Positions 47,077-56,220 of a DNA stretch of 64,000 bases are shown here, piece after piece. Origin of the DNA: Pseudoalteromonas sp. NBT06-2 (lineage in GTDB: Bacteria > Pseudomonadota > Gammaproteobacteria > Enterobacterales > Alteromonadaceae); contig NZ_NQMR01000014.1 in NCBI RefSeq assembly GCF_002276045.1, positions 38,327-102,326 on the forward strand, written 5' to 3'. Position 1 is the first letter of the stretch. Each line of letters opens with the position of its first letter. The notes below the pieces were generated by a model. That model was given only the letters and a program-made list of their open reading frames with translations. It was not told the origin of the DNA and made no database searches. The translations under genes were made by a program, and so were the position numbers.

Positions 47077-49761
47077 ATGAACAATAAAACACAGCACAAA
47101 CTCAACGCCGTATTATATACCATGGTAGCCGCAGGTATCAGCTTATCAAGCAATGCAATTGCAAAAGATAAGCAAGAAGTTGAACGTATTGAAGTAACTG
47201 GTTCGCATATAAAGCGCACAGATATGGAAGGTCCTTCACCTGTGACCAGTATTTCAGCCGCAGACATTTCAAATACAGGCGCAACTGATTTAATTGGTTT
47301 GTTTGCGAAATTACCAATTTCCGGTCAAGGTACATTCTCAACACAGGCAAATAGTAGCGATGATACAGCCAATGGTGGTTCAAGTGTTTCTTTACGTGGT
47401 TTAGGTGCTGATTCTACACTTATTTTAGTAAATGGGCGCCGCGTTTCAGTGAGTCCTTTTGCAAAAGGAATAGATACAGCCTTTGTTGATATTAACAATA
47501 TTCCGGTATCAGCAATCAAACGTGTTGATATTTTAAAAGACGGCGCCTCTGCCACTTATGGTTCTGATGCGGTAGCAGGTGTAATCAATATTATTTTACG
47601 AGATGATATTGATGGCATGGAAATCAACGCTAAGATAGGTGATACCGCCGACGGTGGTGGTAAAGAAGAAAACTTTAGCATGGTATGGGGTAATACTGCA
47701 GAAAAAAGCAGCCATACATTCATATTAGATTACTTTAAACGAGAAGAAGTACTTTATGCAGATAGAGACTACGCTGCGTCATCAAATCAATCTGCTTTAA
47801 ATCCAAATGATAGATATGCGGATGACTTTAGAAGTTCTTCAGGTATCCCAGGTACTATCGCTTTAAAATCCGATCCAACTAATCGTCTACCAGACACATT
47901 TGGCAATGATGTTTGTGCTGCAGAAGATATTGTAGGCACTTTATGTCGTTATGATTACGCGCCTCATATGACTATGGTACCAGCAACTGAGCGCTTTAGC
48001 TTTAACTACATGGGTAAATTAGATTTAACTGATGATATACGTGCGTTTGCAGAATTAAACGGCCAGAATGCAAAAACAACAGTAAAAGGCGCAGGTAGCC
48101 CAAGCTTTAATGAACTATATATGTCTGCTGACAATGTAAATCATCCATTTGCAAATATGCCAGATCACGAGTTTTACAATCAAGACCTAACGATGCGTCG
48201 CCGTATGGTTGATATTGGTAACCGTAAAAAAGAAGTCGACTCAGATTACTACCGCACTATTTTTGGCTTAGAAGGTGAGTTTGGTGATTGGAGCTGGCAA
48301 GCAGCTTATAGCTACATTAAAAGTAAATCAGTAGAACAAGGTGTGGATGGCTTTCCTAATTCTCGCCGCGTACAAGAAGCGATTGATAATGGTACTTGGA
48401 ACCCGTTTGAGCCTTCTGCAAATAGCCAGCAAGCTTTAGATTACATTGAAACCACAACAACGCGTATCGGTAAATCAACTAACCGCTCTTGGGATGCTAA
48501 AATTTCAGGCCCATTAATGGAAATGGATTCAGGCGAGCTAATGATGGCCGTTGGTTATGAATTCCGTGAAGAAACTATCAGCGACAGACCAGATGATCAA
48601 TTTTTACGTGGTGAAGTATTTGGTACAGAAGCAACACAGGCAAGTGGTGAACGTGATAATACGGCTATTTTTGCAGAATTAGCAATTCCACTATTAGACG
48701 AATTAGAAGTGCAACTAGCTGTTCGTTATGAAGATTACAGCGACTTTGGTACAACGACTGATCCTAAAGTATCTTTCCTTTGGAGTCCAAATGAAGATAT
48801 TTCTTTACGTGGTTCATGGGGCACAGCATTTAGAGCGCCATCTTTATCTCAACTTGGTTTAGGTCGTACAGATGAGTCGCCTAGCTTAGTTGATACATTA
48901 CGCTGTAACGCGGTAGGTAATGTAAATAAAGCTTGTGAAAAGCAAGAATATACTGCGATATTTGAAGGTAACCCTGATTTAGGACCTGAAGAGTCTACAA
49001 GTTATAATTTAGGTATGATTTATAATGTAACCGATGATTTAAGCTTTTCACTCGATTACTACAGCTATGATATAGAAAATATTATCGACTCAGATACTCA
49101 GTTTTTATTATCTACGCAAGGGTTAGACTCAAGTGTTGTTGAGCGTATTCCAACTGGAATTGAAGGCGACCCAGGTGAGATTGTACGTATCTTTGATACT
49201 TTCCAAAATATTGGTGATTTAACAACAACAGGTTTAGATTTAGACCTTAAATACAAACTAGATACGGCTTTTGGTGATGTAAAACTATCTTATGTTTTAA
49301 ACTATGTTTTAGAGTATGAAGACAAACGCCCTGACGATAAAGGTGGCCAGCGAGTGAACACTCAAGAAGGTGGTTGGGAGCAACCACAATTTCGTTGGAC
49401 GGCTGCAGCTGATTGGAGCAATGATGACTTTGGCGTTCACTTAGGCATCAACTTTGTAGATGAATTTGAACAAGATCCATCGGTTAAAGAAAAAGGAATT
49501 AGAGATGCGCAAGGTAATCCTATTCTTGATGATAATGGTAAACCTGAGAGTATGGTAACTATGCCAAATGTTGATTCTATGGTGACAGTTGATACTTCTA
49601 TTAACTACTATGGAATTGATAAGACTACGATAACATTTGGTGTAACTAACTTATTTGATGAAAAACCACCTTTTACTTATGACGATTTTATGGGGTTTGC
49701 TGTAAACGTGCATAGTGGACAAGGTCGTTTTGCTTATTTACAAGCTAGCTATAAATTTTAA
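47077..49761 (+). CDS. TonB-dependent outer-membrane receptor
   Basis: 894 residues with a signal peptide (to about 30, SSNAIA). TonB box-like EVERIEVTGSHIKRTD, a plug domain (VSLRGLGADSTLILVNGRR; VDILKDGASATYGSDAVAGVINI), and a 22-strand barrel with RGSWGTAFRAPSLSQLG, ending FAYLQASYKF with terminal Phe. It resembles carbohydrate or peptide-type TonB receptors of Alteromonadales; the substrate cannot be told. No enzyme cluster or sigma/anti-sigma pair is adjacent. About 240 bases of upstream AT-rich DNA hold no gene. Confidence 0.95.
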   Translation: MNNKTQHKLNAVLYTMVAAGISLSSNAIAKDKQEVERIEVTGSHIKRTDMEGPSPVTSISAADISNTGATDLIGLFAKLPISGQGTFSTQANSSDDTANGGSSVSLRGLGADSTLILVNGRRVSVSPFAKGIDTAFVDINNIPVSAIKRVDILKDGASATYGSDAVAGVINIILRDDIDGMEINAKIGDTADGGGKEENFSMVWGNTAEKSSHTFILDYFKREEVLYADRDYAASSNQSALNPNDRYADDFRSSSGIPGTIALKSDPTNRLPDTFGNDVCAAEDIVGTLCRYDYAPHMTMVPATERFSFNYMGKLDLTDDIRAFAELNGQNAKTTVKGAGSPSFNELYMSADNVNHPFANMPDHEFYNQDLTMRRRMVDIGNRKKEVDSDYYRTIFGLEGEFGDWSWQAAYSYIKSKSVEQGVDGFPNSRRVQEAIDNGTWNPFEPSANSQQALDYIETTTTRIGKSTNRSWDAKISGPLMEMDSGELMMAVGYEFREETISDRPDDQFLRGEVFGTEATQASGERDNTAIFAELAIPLLDELEVQLAVRYEDYSDFGTTTDPKVSFLWSPNEDISLRGSWGTAFRAPSLSQLGLGRTDESPSLVDTLRCNAVGNVNKACEKQEYTAIFEGNPDLGPEESTSYNLGMIYNVTDDLSFSLDYYSYDIENIIDSDTQFLLSTQGLDSSVVERIPTGIEGDPGEIVRIFDTFQNIGDLTTTGLDLDLKYKLDTAFGDVKLSYVLNYVLEYEDKRPDDKGGQRVNTQEGGWEQPQFRWTAAADWSNDDFGVHLGINFVDEFEQDPSVKEKGIRDAQGNPILDDNGKPESMVTMPNVDSMVTVDTSINYYGIDKTTITFGVTNLFDEKPPFTYDDFMGFAVNVHSGQGRFAYLQASYKF

Positions 49762-49774
49762 GTCGTTTATTAAA

Positions 49775-49857
49775 TAAAAATCGTATTAATACACGATTTT
49801 TATTTACAAAATTTAGACACAAAAAAGCCGTAAACACTTTATGATTACGGCTTTTTT
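49775..49857. terminator. Two terminators between the TonB receptor and fabB
   Basis: AAAAATCGT...ACGATTTTT (about 49777-49803) directly follows the receptor gene. AAAAAAGCCGTAA...TTACGGCTTTTTT (about 49820-49857) is symmetrical and also ends fabB transcripts coming from the other side. Confidence 0.85.
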
Positions 49858-49880
49858 TAATATCAAAAATGAATTCAATA

Positions 49881-51092
49881 TTATTTGTATTTTTGCATTA
49901 CTAAAGTCGCATTAGTACCGCCAAAACCAAAACTGTTCGACATAACAGTATTGAGCTCTACATCACGTTTTTCAGTAACGATATCTAGGCCTTTTGCTTG
50001 TTCATCTAACTCATCGATATTAATTGAAGGCGCAACAAAGTTATTTTCTAACATTAATAACGAAAAAATTGCTTCATGAACACCCGCCGCACCTAGTGCA
50101 TGACCAGTCATCGCTTTAGTTGCACTGATAGCGGGAGACTTGCCACCAAATACTTGTTGAATCGCACCAAGTTCTTTTACATCACCAACTGGCGTTGAAG
50201 TACCGTGCGTATTTAAGTAGTCAATCTCACCGTCAACAGTTGCCATAGCTTGTTGCATACAACGTACTGCGCCTTCGCCTGATGGTGCTACCATATCGTA
50301 ACCATCAGAAGTAGCACCATAACCAACCACTTCAGCGTAGATGTGCGCACCACGCGCTAAAGCGTGCTCTAACTCTTCAACAACAACAATACCGCCACCG
50401 CCAGAGATAACAAAACCATCACGATTTGCATCATAAGTACGAGATGCTTTTTCAGGTGTGTCATTATATTTAGTAGATAATGCACCCATCGCATCAAATT
50501 CCATTGCAAGTGTCCAGTGAAGCTCTTCACCGCCACCAGCAAAAACAACATCTTGTTTGCCTAACTGAATTTGTTCTACTGCATTACCAATACAATGTGC
50601 AGAAGTAGCACATGCAGAGCTAATTGAGTAGTTAACTCCTTTAATTTTAAATGGTGTAGCTAAGCAAGCTGATGCAGTACTGGCCATAGTACGCGGAACC
50701 ATGTAAGGACCAACACGTTTTACGCCTTTAGCACGTAAGGTATCAGCGGCTTCTACTTGGTACTTAGATGAACCACCTCCAGAACCGACAACTAAACCCG
50801 TACGCGGATCAGAAATTTGTTCTTCAGTTAAACCTGAATCAGAAACTGCTTCAGCCATTGCGATGTATGAATAAGCTGCTGCATCACCCATAAAACGAAA
50901 AGCTTTACGGTCTACATGTGCTTTAGTATCAATATTGATATGGCCACTGACTTGGCTACGAAGCTTATATTCAGCAAATTCTTCGTTATGTTTAATACCT
51001 GAACGACCAACTTTAAGTGATTCTAGCACTTCTTTTTTATCGTTACCGATACTTGATACAATACCGATCCCCGTAATTACGGCTCTTTTCAT
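49881..51092 (-). CDS. fabB: 3-oxoacyl-ACP synthase I (KAS I)
   Basis: 403 residues, the condensing enzyme essential for unsaturated fatty acid elongation. Catalytic Cys in [16 protein letters not shown] (about 163), His in [12 protein letters not shown] (about 298) and His in [13 protein letters not shown] (about 333) are all present. Length matches E. coli FabB (406). It is divergent from mnmC, as in E. coli. A palindrome at 51147-51163 lies in its upstream region. Confidence 0.97.
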   Translation of the reverse strand: MKRAVITGIGIVSSIGNDKKEVLESLKVGRSGIKHNEEFAEYKLRSQVSGHINIDTKAHVDRKAFRFMGDAAAYSYIAMAEAVSDSGLTEEQISDPRTGLVVGSGGGSSKYQVEAADTLRAKGVKRVGPYMVPRTMASTASACLATPFKIKGVNYSISSACATSAHCIGNAVEQIQLGKQDVVFAGGGEELHWTLAMEFDAMGALSTKYNDTPEKASRTYDANRDGFVISGGGGIVVVEELEHALARGAHIYAEVVGYGATSDGYDMVAPSGEGAVRCMQQAMATVDGEIDYLNTHGTSTPVGDVKELGAIQQVFGGKSPAISATKAMTGHALGAAGVHEAIFSLLMLENNFVAPSINIDELDEQAKGLDIVTEKRDVELNTVMSNSFGFGGTNATLVMQKYK

Positions 51093-51146
51093 GGGGGTTC
51101 CCCTAATTTTACAAACTTAATTGCTGGCTATTTTACTGAAAAATTA

Positions 51147-51163
51147 AGCTGAACTGGTCAGCT
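51147..51163. promoter_or_regulatory. Palindrome upstream of fabB, FadR-like
   Basis: AGCTGAACTGGTCAGCT has perfect 6-base arms (AGCTGA/TCAGCT) and contains AACTGGTCAG, the left part of FadR operators described in gammaproteobacteria. It lies 54-71 bases before the fabB start, in the region where E. coli fabB is controlled by FadR and FabR. Regulation here is inferred. Confidence 0.45.
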
Positions 51164-51226
51164 TTGCTGTTTTTCTTAATATAACTGACTATTACATTAA
51201 ATAAATGTTCAATTTATATCGTTATC

Positions 51227-51491
51227 TATACCCAAGCCACTTTAAAATACGCGTTTAAGGATTTCTGAGCAATTCATGATTTAGGCGCATCTTTGTATTA
51301 ATGGTTACTCCCTTAAAAAAAGATGCAACAACGAACATGATTTGCTCAGAAGTCCCCATAGGGTTGGTTTAGAAACGCTTTATGCTGCGTTAGATGAATT
51401 TGAAATAGAACAACTAGGCTACATCCATCAGCCTTGCCTAAAGCGCTTCTAACTCCAACTGAATCCTGTATTTTAAAGTGGCTTGGGTATA
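51227..51491. mobile_element. TATACCC miniature element, copy D (265 bp)
   Basis: Ends TATACCCAAGCCACTTTAAA and GTGGCTTGGGTATA are inverted repeats of about 24 bases. The interior is closely similar to copy C (45055-45367) but lacks its middle insert. It lies between the divergent fabB and mnmC. Confidence 0.85.
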
Positions 51492-51571
51492 TATGCTATT
51501 TTATGAATTAAATCAGTGAATTTACAATAAAAACCCTTAAAATGGCGAAAAAAGATGGCAATTAATTAATT

Positions 51572-53554
51572 ATGATCGAAAATGCACACATTTACTTCAA
51601 CCAATCAGGTACACCTGTCGCTGACAAGTTTGACGATATATATTTTTCTATCGACAATGGCTTAGCTGAATCTACCTTTGTATTTGTTGAAAAAAATAAA
51701 ATTATTGAAAGATTACATGATCATGATCAAAATCACTTTGTTATCGCCGAAACAGGTTTTGGCACAGGTCTTAATTTTTTAAATACCTGGCAACAATTTG
51801 AAAACAGTGACAATAAAACGGTAAAAAAACTACATTTTATCTCTTTTGAAAAATACCCCATAAAAAAATCTGATTTAGTGAAATCACTTGCTGCATGGCC
51901 AAACTTAAAACCATATACCGAAAAATTAATTGCCTTGTATCCCGTCGCGATGCAAGGCTGTCATAGATTAGAGTTTGCCAGTGGCACAATTGTTTTAGAT
52001 CTTTGGTTTGGTGATATTAAAGACACATTGCCACAAATATGTTTTCAAGAAAAAGGCATTATTGATGCTTGGTACTTAGATGGCTTCGCTCCCAGTAAGA
52101 ATCCTGATATGTGGCAACAATCTCTTTTTAATGCCATGGCTGACTTGGGTCGAGATAATTGTAGCTTTGCGACTTTTACCGCATCAGGTTTTGTTCGCAG
52201 AGGGTTAATTAAAGCCGGATTTAATGTACAAAAACATAAAGGTTTTGGTCGTAAACGAGAAATGATCTGCGGCCAACTAACAAAAGCAAATGATAAATTT
52301 AGCGAACCAAAATATTATCCTAGAGAGGGTGTTAATATAAATAAAATCGCCATTATAGGTGGTGGTATAGCGACTGCAAGTTTAGCCTTATCACTAAGCA
52401 AGCGCGATGCTCAATTTGAAGTGTTCTGTAAAGATGATCAAGTTGCAATGGGTGCCTCTCATAATCATCAAGGCGCTTTATATCCTCATTTACAAGCTAA
52501 CTTTAGCCGAGAAAGTCAGTTTTATGCTCATAGTTTTTTTTATGCTCGACGATGTTTTGATGAGATTTTAACTCAAGGTTATACGTTCCCTTATCAATGG
52601 TGCGGTGTATTACTGCATGGTATTAATGCAGAAAAACAAAAAAGACAACAATCACTGATAGAGCAAAATAACTGGCCGAATGAGTTAATAAGCTATGTCT
52701 CTCCAGAACAAGCATCCGATATCGCAAATGTAGTAACACCATATTCAGGGCTTTTCATAAAGCATGGTGGCTGGATAAACCCACCAAAGCTCATAGAAGC
52801 CATGTTAAGTTATAGCCAAGCTAATAAGCTATTTACCATAAATACCAAGATTAAAATTGAAAAATTCTATCAAAAAGCAAATTTATGGTATTTGTTTGAT
52901 GGTAAAATAGAGCATGGACCCTATTCTCAAGTTATTGTCGCCGCAGGCGAACACTCCGATACATTTAAACAAACAAAATCGCTCGATTTACATCCTGTAA
53001 GAGGACAAGTCAGTCATGTTAAAGCAACTGAAAAATCAGCTGAAATCTCTACTGTTTTATGCCACAAAGGCTACATAACCCCCCAATATTTAAACCACCA
53101 TTGCATTGGCGCTACTTTTACTAAAAATAGCAAAGAAACACATATTAGCGAAGATGATAATAATATTAATCTAAAACAAGTTACTGACTTTTATGGTGAA
53201 TGTGAATTCACGGACGATTTAAATGACATCACCAGTGCCAAGGCTGCGATACGCTGCACTAGTTTTGATCACATGCCATTAATTGGTCAAATTACTGATA
53301 TAAAAAACTATCAAAAGAGTTTTGCCACATTACGCCACGGCAGTAAATATGGTTATTTATCCTACAACTCTTCTACATCAGGTTTATATATATTCACTGG
53401 TTTAGGCGCGCGAGGCTTATGTAGCGCACCATTAGGCGCAGAGTTATTATGTAGTGAAATGTTTAACGAACCTTTACCTATTGATTTAGCGATGAGTGAA
53501 GCACTACACCCCGCTAGGTTTATAGTGAGAGACTTAAAACGAAATAAAATATGA
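51572..53554 (+). CDS. mnmC: tRNA mnm5s2U biosynthesis bifunctional protein
   Basis: 660 residues. N-terminal SAM methyltransferase (about 1-240) with ETGFGTGLNFLNTW and DAWYLDGFAPSKNPDMW. C-terminal FAD-dependent oxidase (about 260-655) with the dinucleotide motif IAIIGGGIATASLALSL and GASHNHQGALYPHL, ending GLGARGLCSAPLGAELL. It converts cmnm5s2U to mnm5s2U in tRNA wobble position 34. Length matches E. coli (668). It is next to fabB, as in E. coli. Start ATG at 51572. Confidence 0.96.
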   Translation: MIENAHIYFNQSGTPVADKFDDIYFSIDNGLAESTFVFVEKNKIIERLHDHDQNHFVIAETGFGTGLNFLNTWQQFENSDNKTVKKLHFISFEKYPIKKSDLVKSLAAWPNLKPYTEKLIALYPVAMQGCHRLEFASGTIVLDLWFGDIKDTLPQICFQEKGIIDAWYLDGFAPSKNPDMWQQSLFNAMADLGRDNCSFATFTASGFVRRGLIKAGFNVQKHKGFGRKREMICGQLTKANDKFSEPKYYPREGVNINKIAIIGGGIATASLALSLSKRDAQFEVFCKDDQVAMGASHNHQGALYPHLQANFSRESQFYAHSFFYARRCFDEILTQGYTFPYQWCGVLLHGINAEKQKRQQSLIEQNNWPNELISYVSPEQASDIANVVTPYSGLFIKHGGWINPPKLIEAMLSYSQANKLFTINTKIKIEKFYQKANLWYLFDGKIEHGPYSQVIVAAGEHSDTFKQTKSLDLHPVRGQVSHVKATEKSAEISTVLCHKGYITPQYLNHHCIGATFTKNSKETHISEDDNNINLKQVTDFYGECEFTDDLNDITSAKAAIRCTSFDHMPLIGQITDIKNYQKSFATLRHGSKYGYLSYNSSTSGLYIFTGLGARGLCSAPLGAELLCSEMFNEPLPIDLAMSEALHPARFIVRDLKRNKI

Positions 53555-53639
53555 AAAACAATAAACGATTGTTTATAGTTATGTAAGTGTATTAAAATAT
53601 TAAAAATTCCTAATTAAGGATGATCTATAAGGACATTAT

Positions 53640-54074
53640 ATGAGTAAAGTCATTGCCGATATTATGACAACATCAGTGTTTCAGCTTGATGTAGAGAATA
53701 CCATGTTTGAAGTGCACAAATTAATGAAGGAGTCACAAATTCGTCATGTGCCTATTTCACAGAATAACAAGTTTATTGGTGTTGTAACACAAAAAGCAAT
53801 TATCGCTAAGGTGATGTACTTACTAGATAACTATGGTTCATCATCTTTAGAAAGAAGAGAAAAATCCGTCTGTGTTTCTGATTTAATAGATAAGAACGTG
53901 GTATTTGCTAATCCTGACATGCCTCTAGTAGATGCTGCAGAATTCTTTTTAGCAAATCGCCATGGCTGTTTACCAATTGTAGATAAAGATAATTTATTGC
54001 AAGGAATAGTCACCTCTTCTGACTTTATTAAACTATCATTAACTTTTTTAAATAAAGGAATTAAATTATGTTAA
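53640..54074 (+). CDS. CBS-domain protein
   Basis: 144 residues made of two CBS motifs forming one Bateman module (about 5-60, 80-140): IADIMTTSVFQLDVENTMFE... HVPISQNNKFIGVVTQ and LIDKNVVFANPDMPLVDAAEFF... LPIVDKDNLLQGIVTSSDF. Such stand-alone modules bind adenosyl compounds and regulate partners. It overlaps the next small gene by 7 bases. Partner unknown. Confidence 0.9.
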   Translation: MSKVIADIMTTSVFQLDVENTMFEVHKLMKESQIRHVPISQNNKFIGVVTQKAIIAKVMYLLDNYGSSSLERREKSVCVSDLIDKNVVFANPDMPLVDAAEFFLANRHGCLPIVDKDNLLQGIVTSSDFIKLSLTFLNKGIKLC

Positions 54075-54397
54075 AAGCTTATCAGCCAATACTTTTATTA
54101 TTTTGTTTTATAAGCTTTTTTAGTTTAGCTAATTTATCATCAGTTCCCTTACCTGATGATACTGAAATTAGAATGAAACTTGATGATGATTATCCAATGA
54201 TATTTAATGGCTTTGTTAAAATGTCAGATACAGATGTGATTGCGTTTTATCATAATCAATTAGGGTCACCAAATAAAATCATTGAAGATATTGGTCGATA
54301 TACTTATTTTTACCAAGTTGATGAAAATTTAGTAAAAATAAGTATTTTTCAACAAATAGAGTGGACTGAAATAAGCATAATGATCACAACACCTTAA
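54068..54397 (+). CDS. Small exported protein of unknown function
   Basis: 109 residues with a hydrophobic N-terminal signal (MLKAYQPILLLFCFISFFSLA). The rest (PLPDDTEIRMKLDDDYPMI; VIAFYHNQLGSPNKIIEDIGRYTYFYQV) matches no family I recognise. The ATG lies inside the CBS gene, so translation is coupled. Convergent with motY. Confidence 0.7.
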   Translation: MLKAYQPILLLFCFISFFSLANLSSVPLPDDTEIRMKLDDDYPMIFNGFVKMSDTDVIAFYHNQLGSPNKIIEDIGRYTYFYQVDENLVKISIFQQIEWTEISIMITTP

Positions 54398-54401
54398 TAT
54401 T

Positions 54402-55289
54402 TTAAGGTTTTGCCATTTGGATCACAGCTCTTCGGTTTTTATCTCTTCCTAAAATTGTTTTATTTGAAGAGATATGACGTTTTTCGCCAAACCCCTCCAC
54501 TTTAACTCTATCCGCTTTGACGCCTAATTCAATCATATAGGTTTTTATCGCCTTAGCACGCTTTTGAGATCGAGCTTGGTTAAGAGAACGGCCACTATAG
54601 CTATCGGTATAAGCGGAGATCAAAACAGACTCAATGTCAGGATCATTTTTAAGGTATTCTCCTATTCTATCAAGGCGAATTTTTGACGCTTTAGTTAACT
54701 CTCCCGTATTAGGTTCATGATGGATAACCGTAAAAGCGATATCTTCAAAGCTATAAGGTAAAAGTTCGTCTCGGCATTTTAAAAATTCTAAATAAACTTT
54801 TTTAAAGTTTACTGCTAATAAACCAACTAAGACTTTATCATTTTGATTATTCCAATCTTGATAATACAAAGTAGGCGTAAAGCCTTTTTCAAGCTCAGTT
54901 AACATTAACCAAGATACTTTACTGCCAAGTTCCCCATCAAATTGTTTTAATAATTTTAAATTAGCTAACTCTTTTGATGGCACACCAGGCATCCACATAG
55001 GTGGTACAGATTTTACAGCTGCAAAATCATACCCTTCAGGCTGAATTAGCATATCAAGAATAAACGACATTGGCTTAGACTTACTTGCATAGCTTATAAA
55101 TTGCGCTTCACCATATGAAGGGATTGAGTGGTTTAATTTACAAGATAAACGTTTTGTTTGTTCTAATTGCCAAATAGAATCATCTGCTTTGGCAGAATAT
55201 TGCCGTATTCCAGCATTAGCGTCAAAACTTATCACAGTAGAGCTCAACAAGTTAAAATATAAAAATATTAAGGCCATACGACTAAACAC
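54402..55289 (-). CDS. motY: Sodium-driven flagellar motor T-ring protein MotY
   Basis: 295 residues with a signal peptide. The N-terminal MotY-specific domain (about 28-155) has ADDSIWQLEQTKRLSCKLNHSIPSYGEA, and the C-terminal OmpA-like peptidoglycan-binding domain (about 175-293) has SYSGRSLNQARSQKRAKAIK and GRDKNRRAVIQM. In Vibrio MotY forms the T ring that holds the PomAB stator; the protein here matches it closely. No other flagellar genes are in the window except fapA nearby. Next to rnt, as in Vibrio relatives. Confidence 0.93.
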   Translation of the reverse strand: MFSRMALIFLYFNLLSSTVISFDANAGIRQYSAKADDSIWQLEQTKRLSCKLNHSIPSYGEAQFISYASKSKPMSFILDMLIQPEGYDFAAVKSVPPMWMPGVPSKELANLKLLKQFDGELGSKVSWLMLTELEKGFTPTLYYQDWNNQNDKVLVGLLAVNFKKVYLEFLKCRDELLPYSFEDIAFTVIHHEPNTGELTKASKIRLDRIGEYLKNDPDIESVLISAYTDSYSGRSLNQARSQKRAKAIKTYMIELGVKADRVKVEGFGEKRHISSNKTILGRDKNRRAVIQMAKP

Positions 55290-55514
55290 AAATACAACTC
55301 CAATTAAAACAGTGCATTAGTTAATTAAAGCACCCTATATGATTCCATGAATCACATATAAAGATTATAGGTCAAAAAAATTACCTTAACCGATTAATAA
55401 ACTATACAGTTTATCGGCCTAAATATAAAAAAATAAAACTTTAATTAACTTAATAAGATTTTAATTTATGCTTTAGGTATAATACGCGCCATTTATTATC
55501 TAAAAAAATTTATA

Positions 55515-56174
55515 ATGTCTTCAAACGAACAAACACTATTTTCAAAACGCTTCCGAGGTTATTTTCCTGTTGTTATTGATGTTGAAACAGCTGGATTTAA
55601 TAATAAAACAGATGCTTTATTAGAAGTTGCTGCAAGTATTTTAAAAATGGATGACGATGGTGTTATTTCACTTGAACATACATTACATTTTCATGTTGAA
55701 CCATTTGAAGGGGCTAATATTGAACAAACTGCAATAGACTTTAATGGTATAAAGCCATTCAGTGCTTTGCGTGGTGCGGTACCAGAGTCTGAAGCAATTA
55801 AAGAAATTTGTAAAGCAGTTAGAAAAGCACAAAAAGCAGCCGGTTGCCAACGATCAGTGATTGTAGCCCACAATGCCGCATTTGATCATGGTTTTTTAAA
55901 TTCAGCTATTGAGCGCTGCAATATTAAACGCACACCATTTCATCCTTTTGTAAGCTTTGATACCACTACTTTATCTGGTTTAGCACTAGGTCAAACAGTA
56001 TTAGCAAAAGCCTGTGTTGCAGCAAAAATTGACTTTGATAATAGCCAAGCACACAGTGCATTATACGATACAGAACGTACAGCGGAGCTATTTTGTTTTA
56101 TTGTTAATAAATGGCAAGCTTTAGGTGGATGGCCGCTTGCTGAAGAAGAGCAAAGCGACAAAACTGAAGATTAG
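55515..56174 (+). CDS. rnt: Ribonuclease T
   Basis: 219-residue DEDDh 3'-5' exoribonuclease that trims tRNA and other 3' ends. Catalytic residues: DVETAG (Asp, Glu), [10 protein letters not shown] (Asp) and [13 protein letters not shown] (His, Asp). [17 protein letters not shown] opens the domain. Length matches E. coli (215). Divergent from motY. Confidence 0.97.
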   Translation: MSSNEQTLFSKRFRGYFPVVIDVETAGFNNKTDALLEVAASILKMDDDGVISLEHTLHFHVEPFEGANIEQTAIDFNGIKPFSALRGAVPESEAIKEICKAVRKAQKAAGCQRSVIVAHNAAFDHGFLNSAIERCNIKRTPFHPFVSFDTTTLSGLALGQTVLAKACVAAKIDFDNSQAHSALYDTERTAELFCFIVNKWQALGGWPLAEEEQSDKTED

Positions 56175-56186
56175 TTAAGTTATTAA

Positions 56187-56220
56187 TTACAGATGCTTAG
56201 GCCAAGCCAAGCATCTGTAA
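56187..56220. terminator. Hairpin between rnt and fapA
   Basis: Perfect 12-base-pair inverted repeat TTACAGATGCTT / AAGCATCTGTAA in the 45-base gap between the convergent genes. It has no long T-run on either strand. A probable bidirectional terminator or 3'-end stabiliser. Confidence 0.6.
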
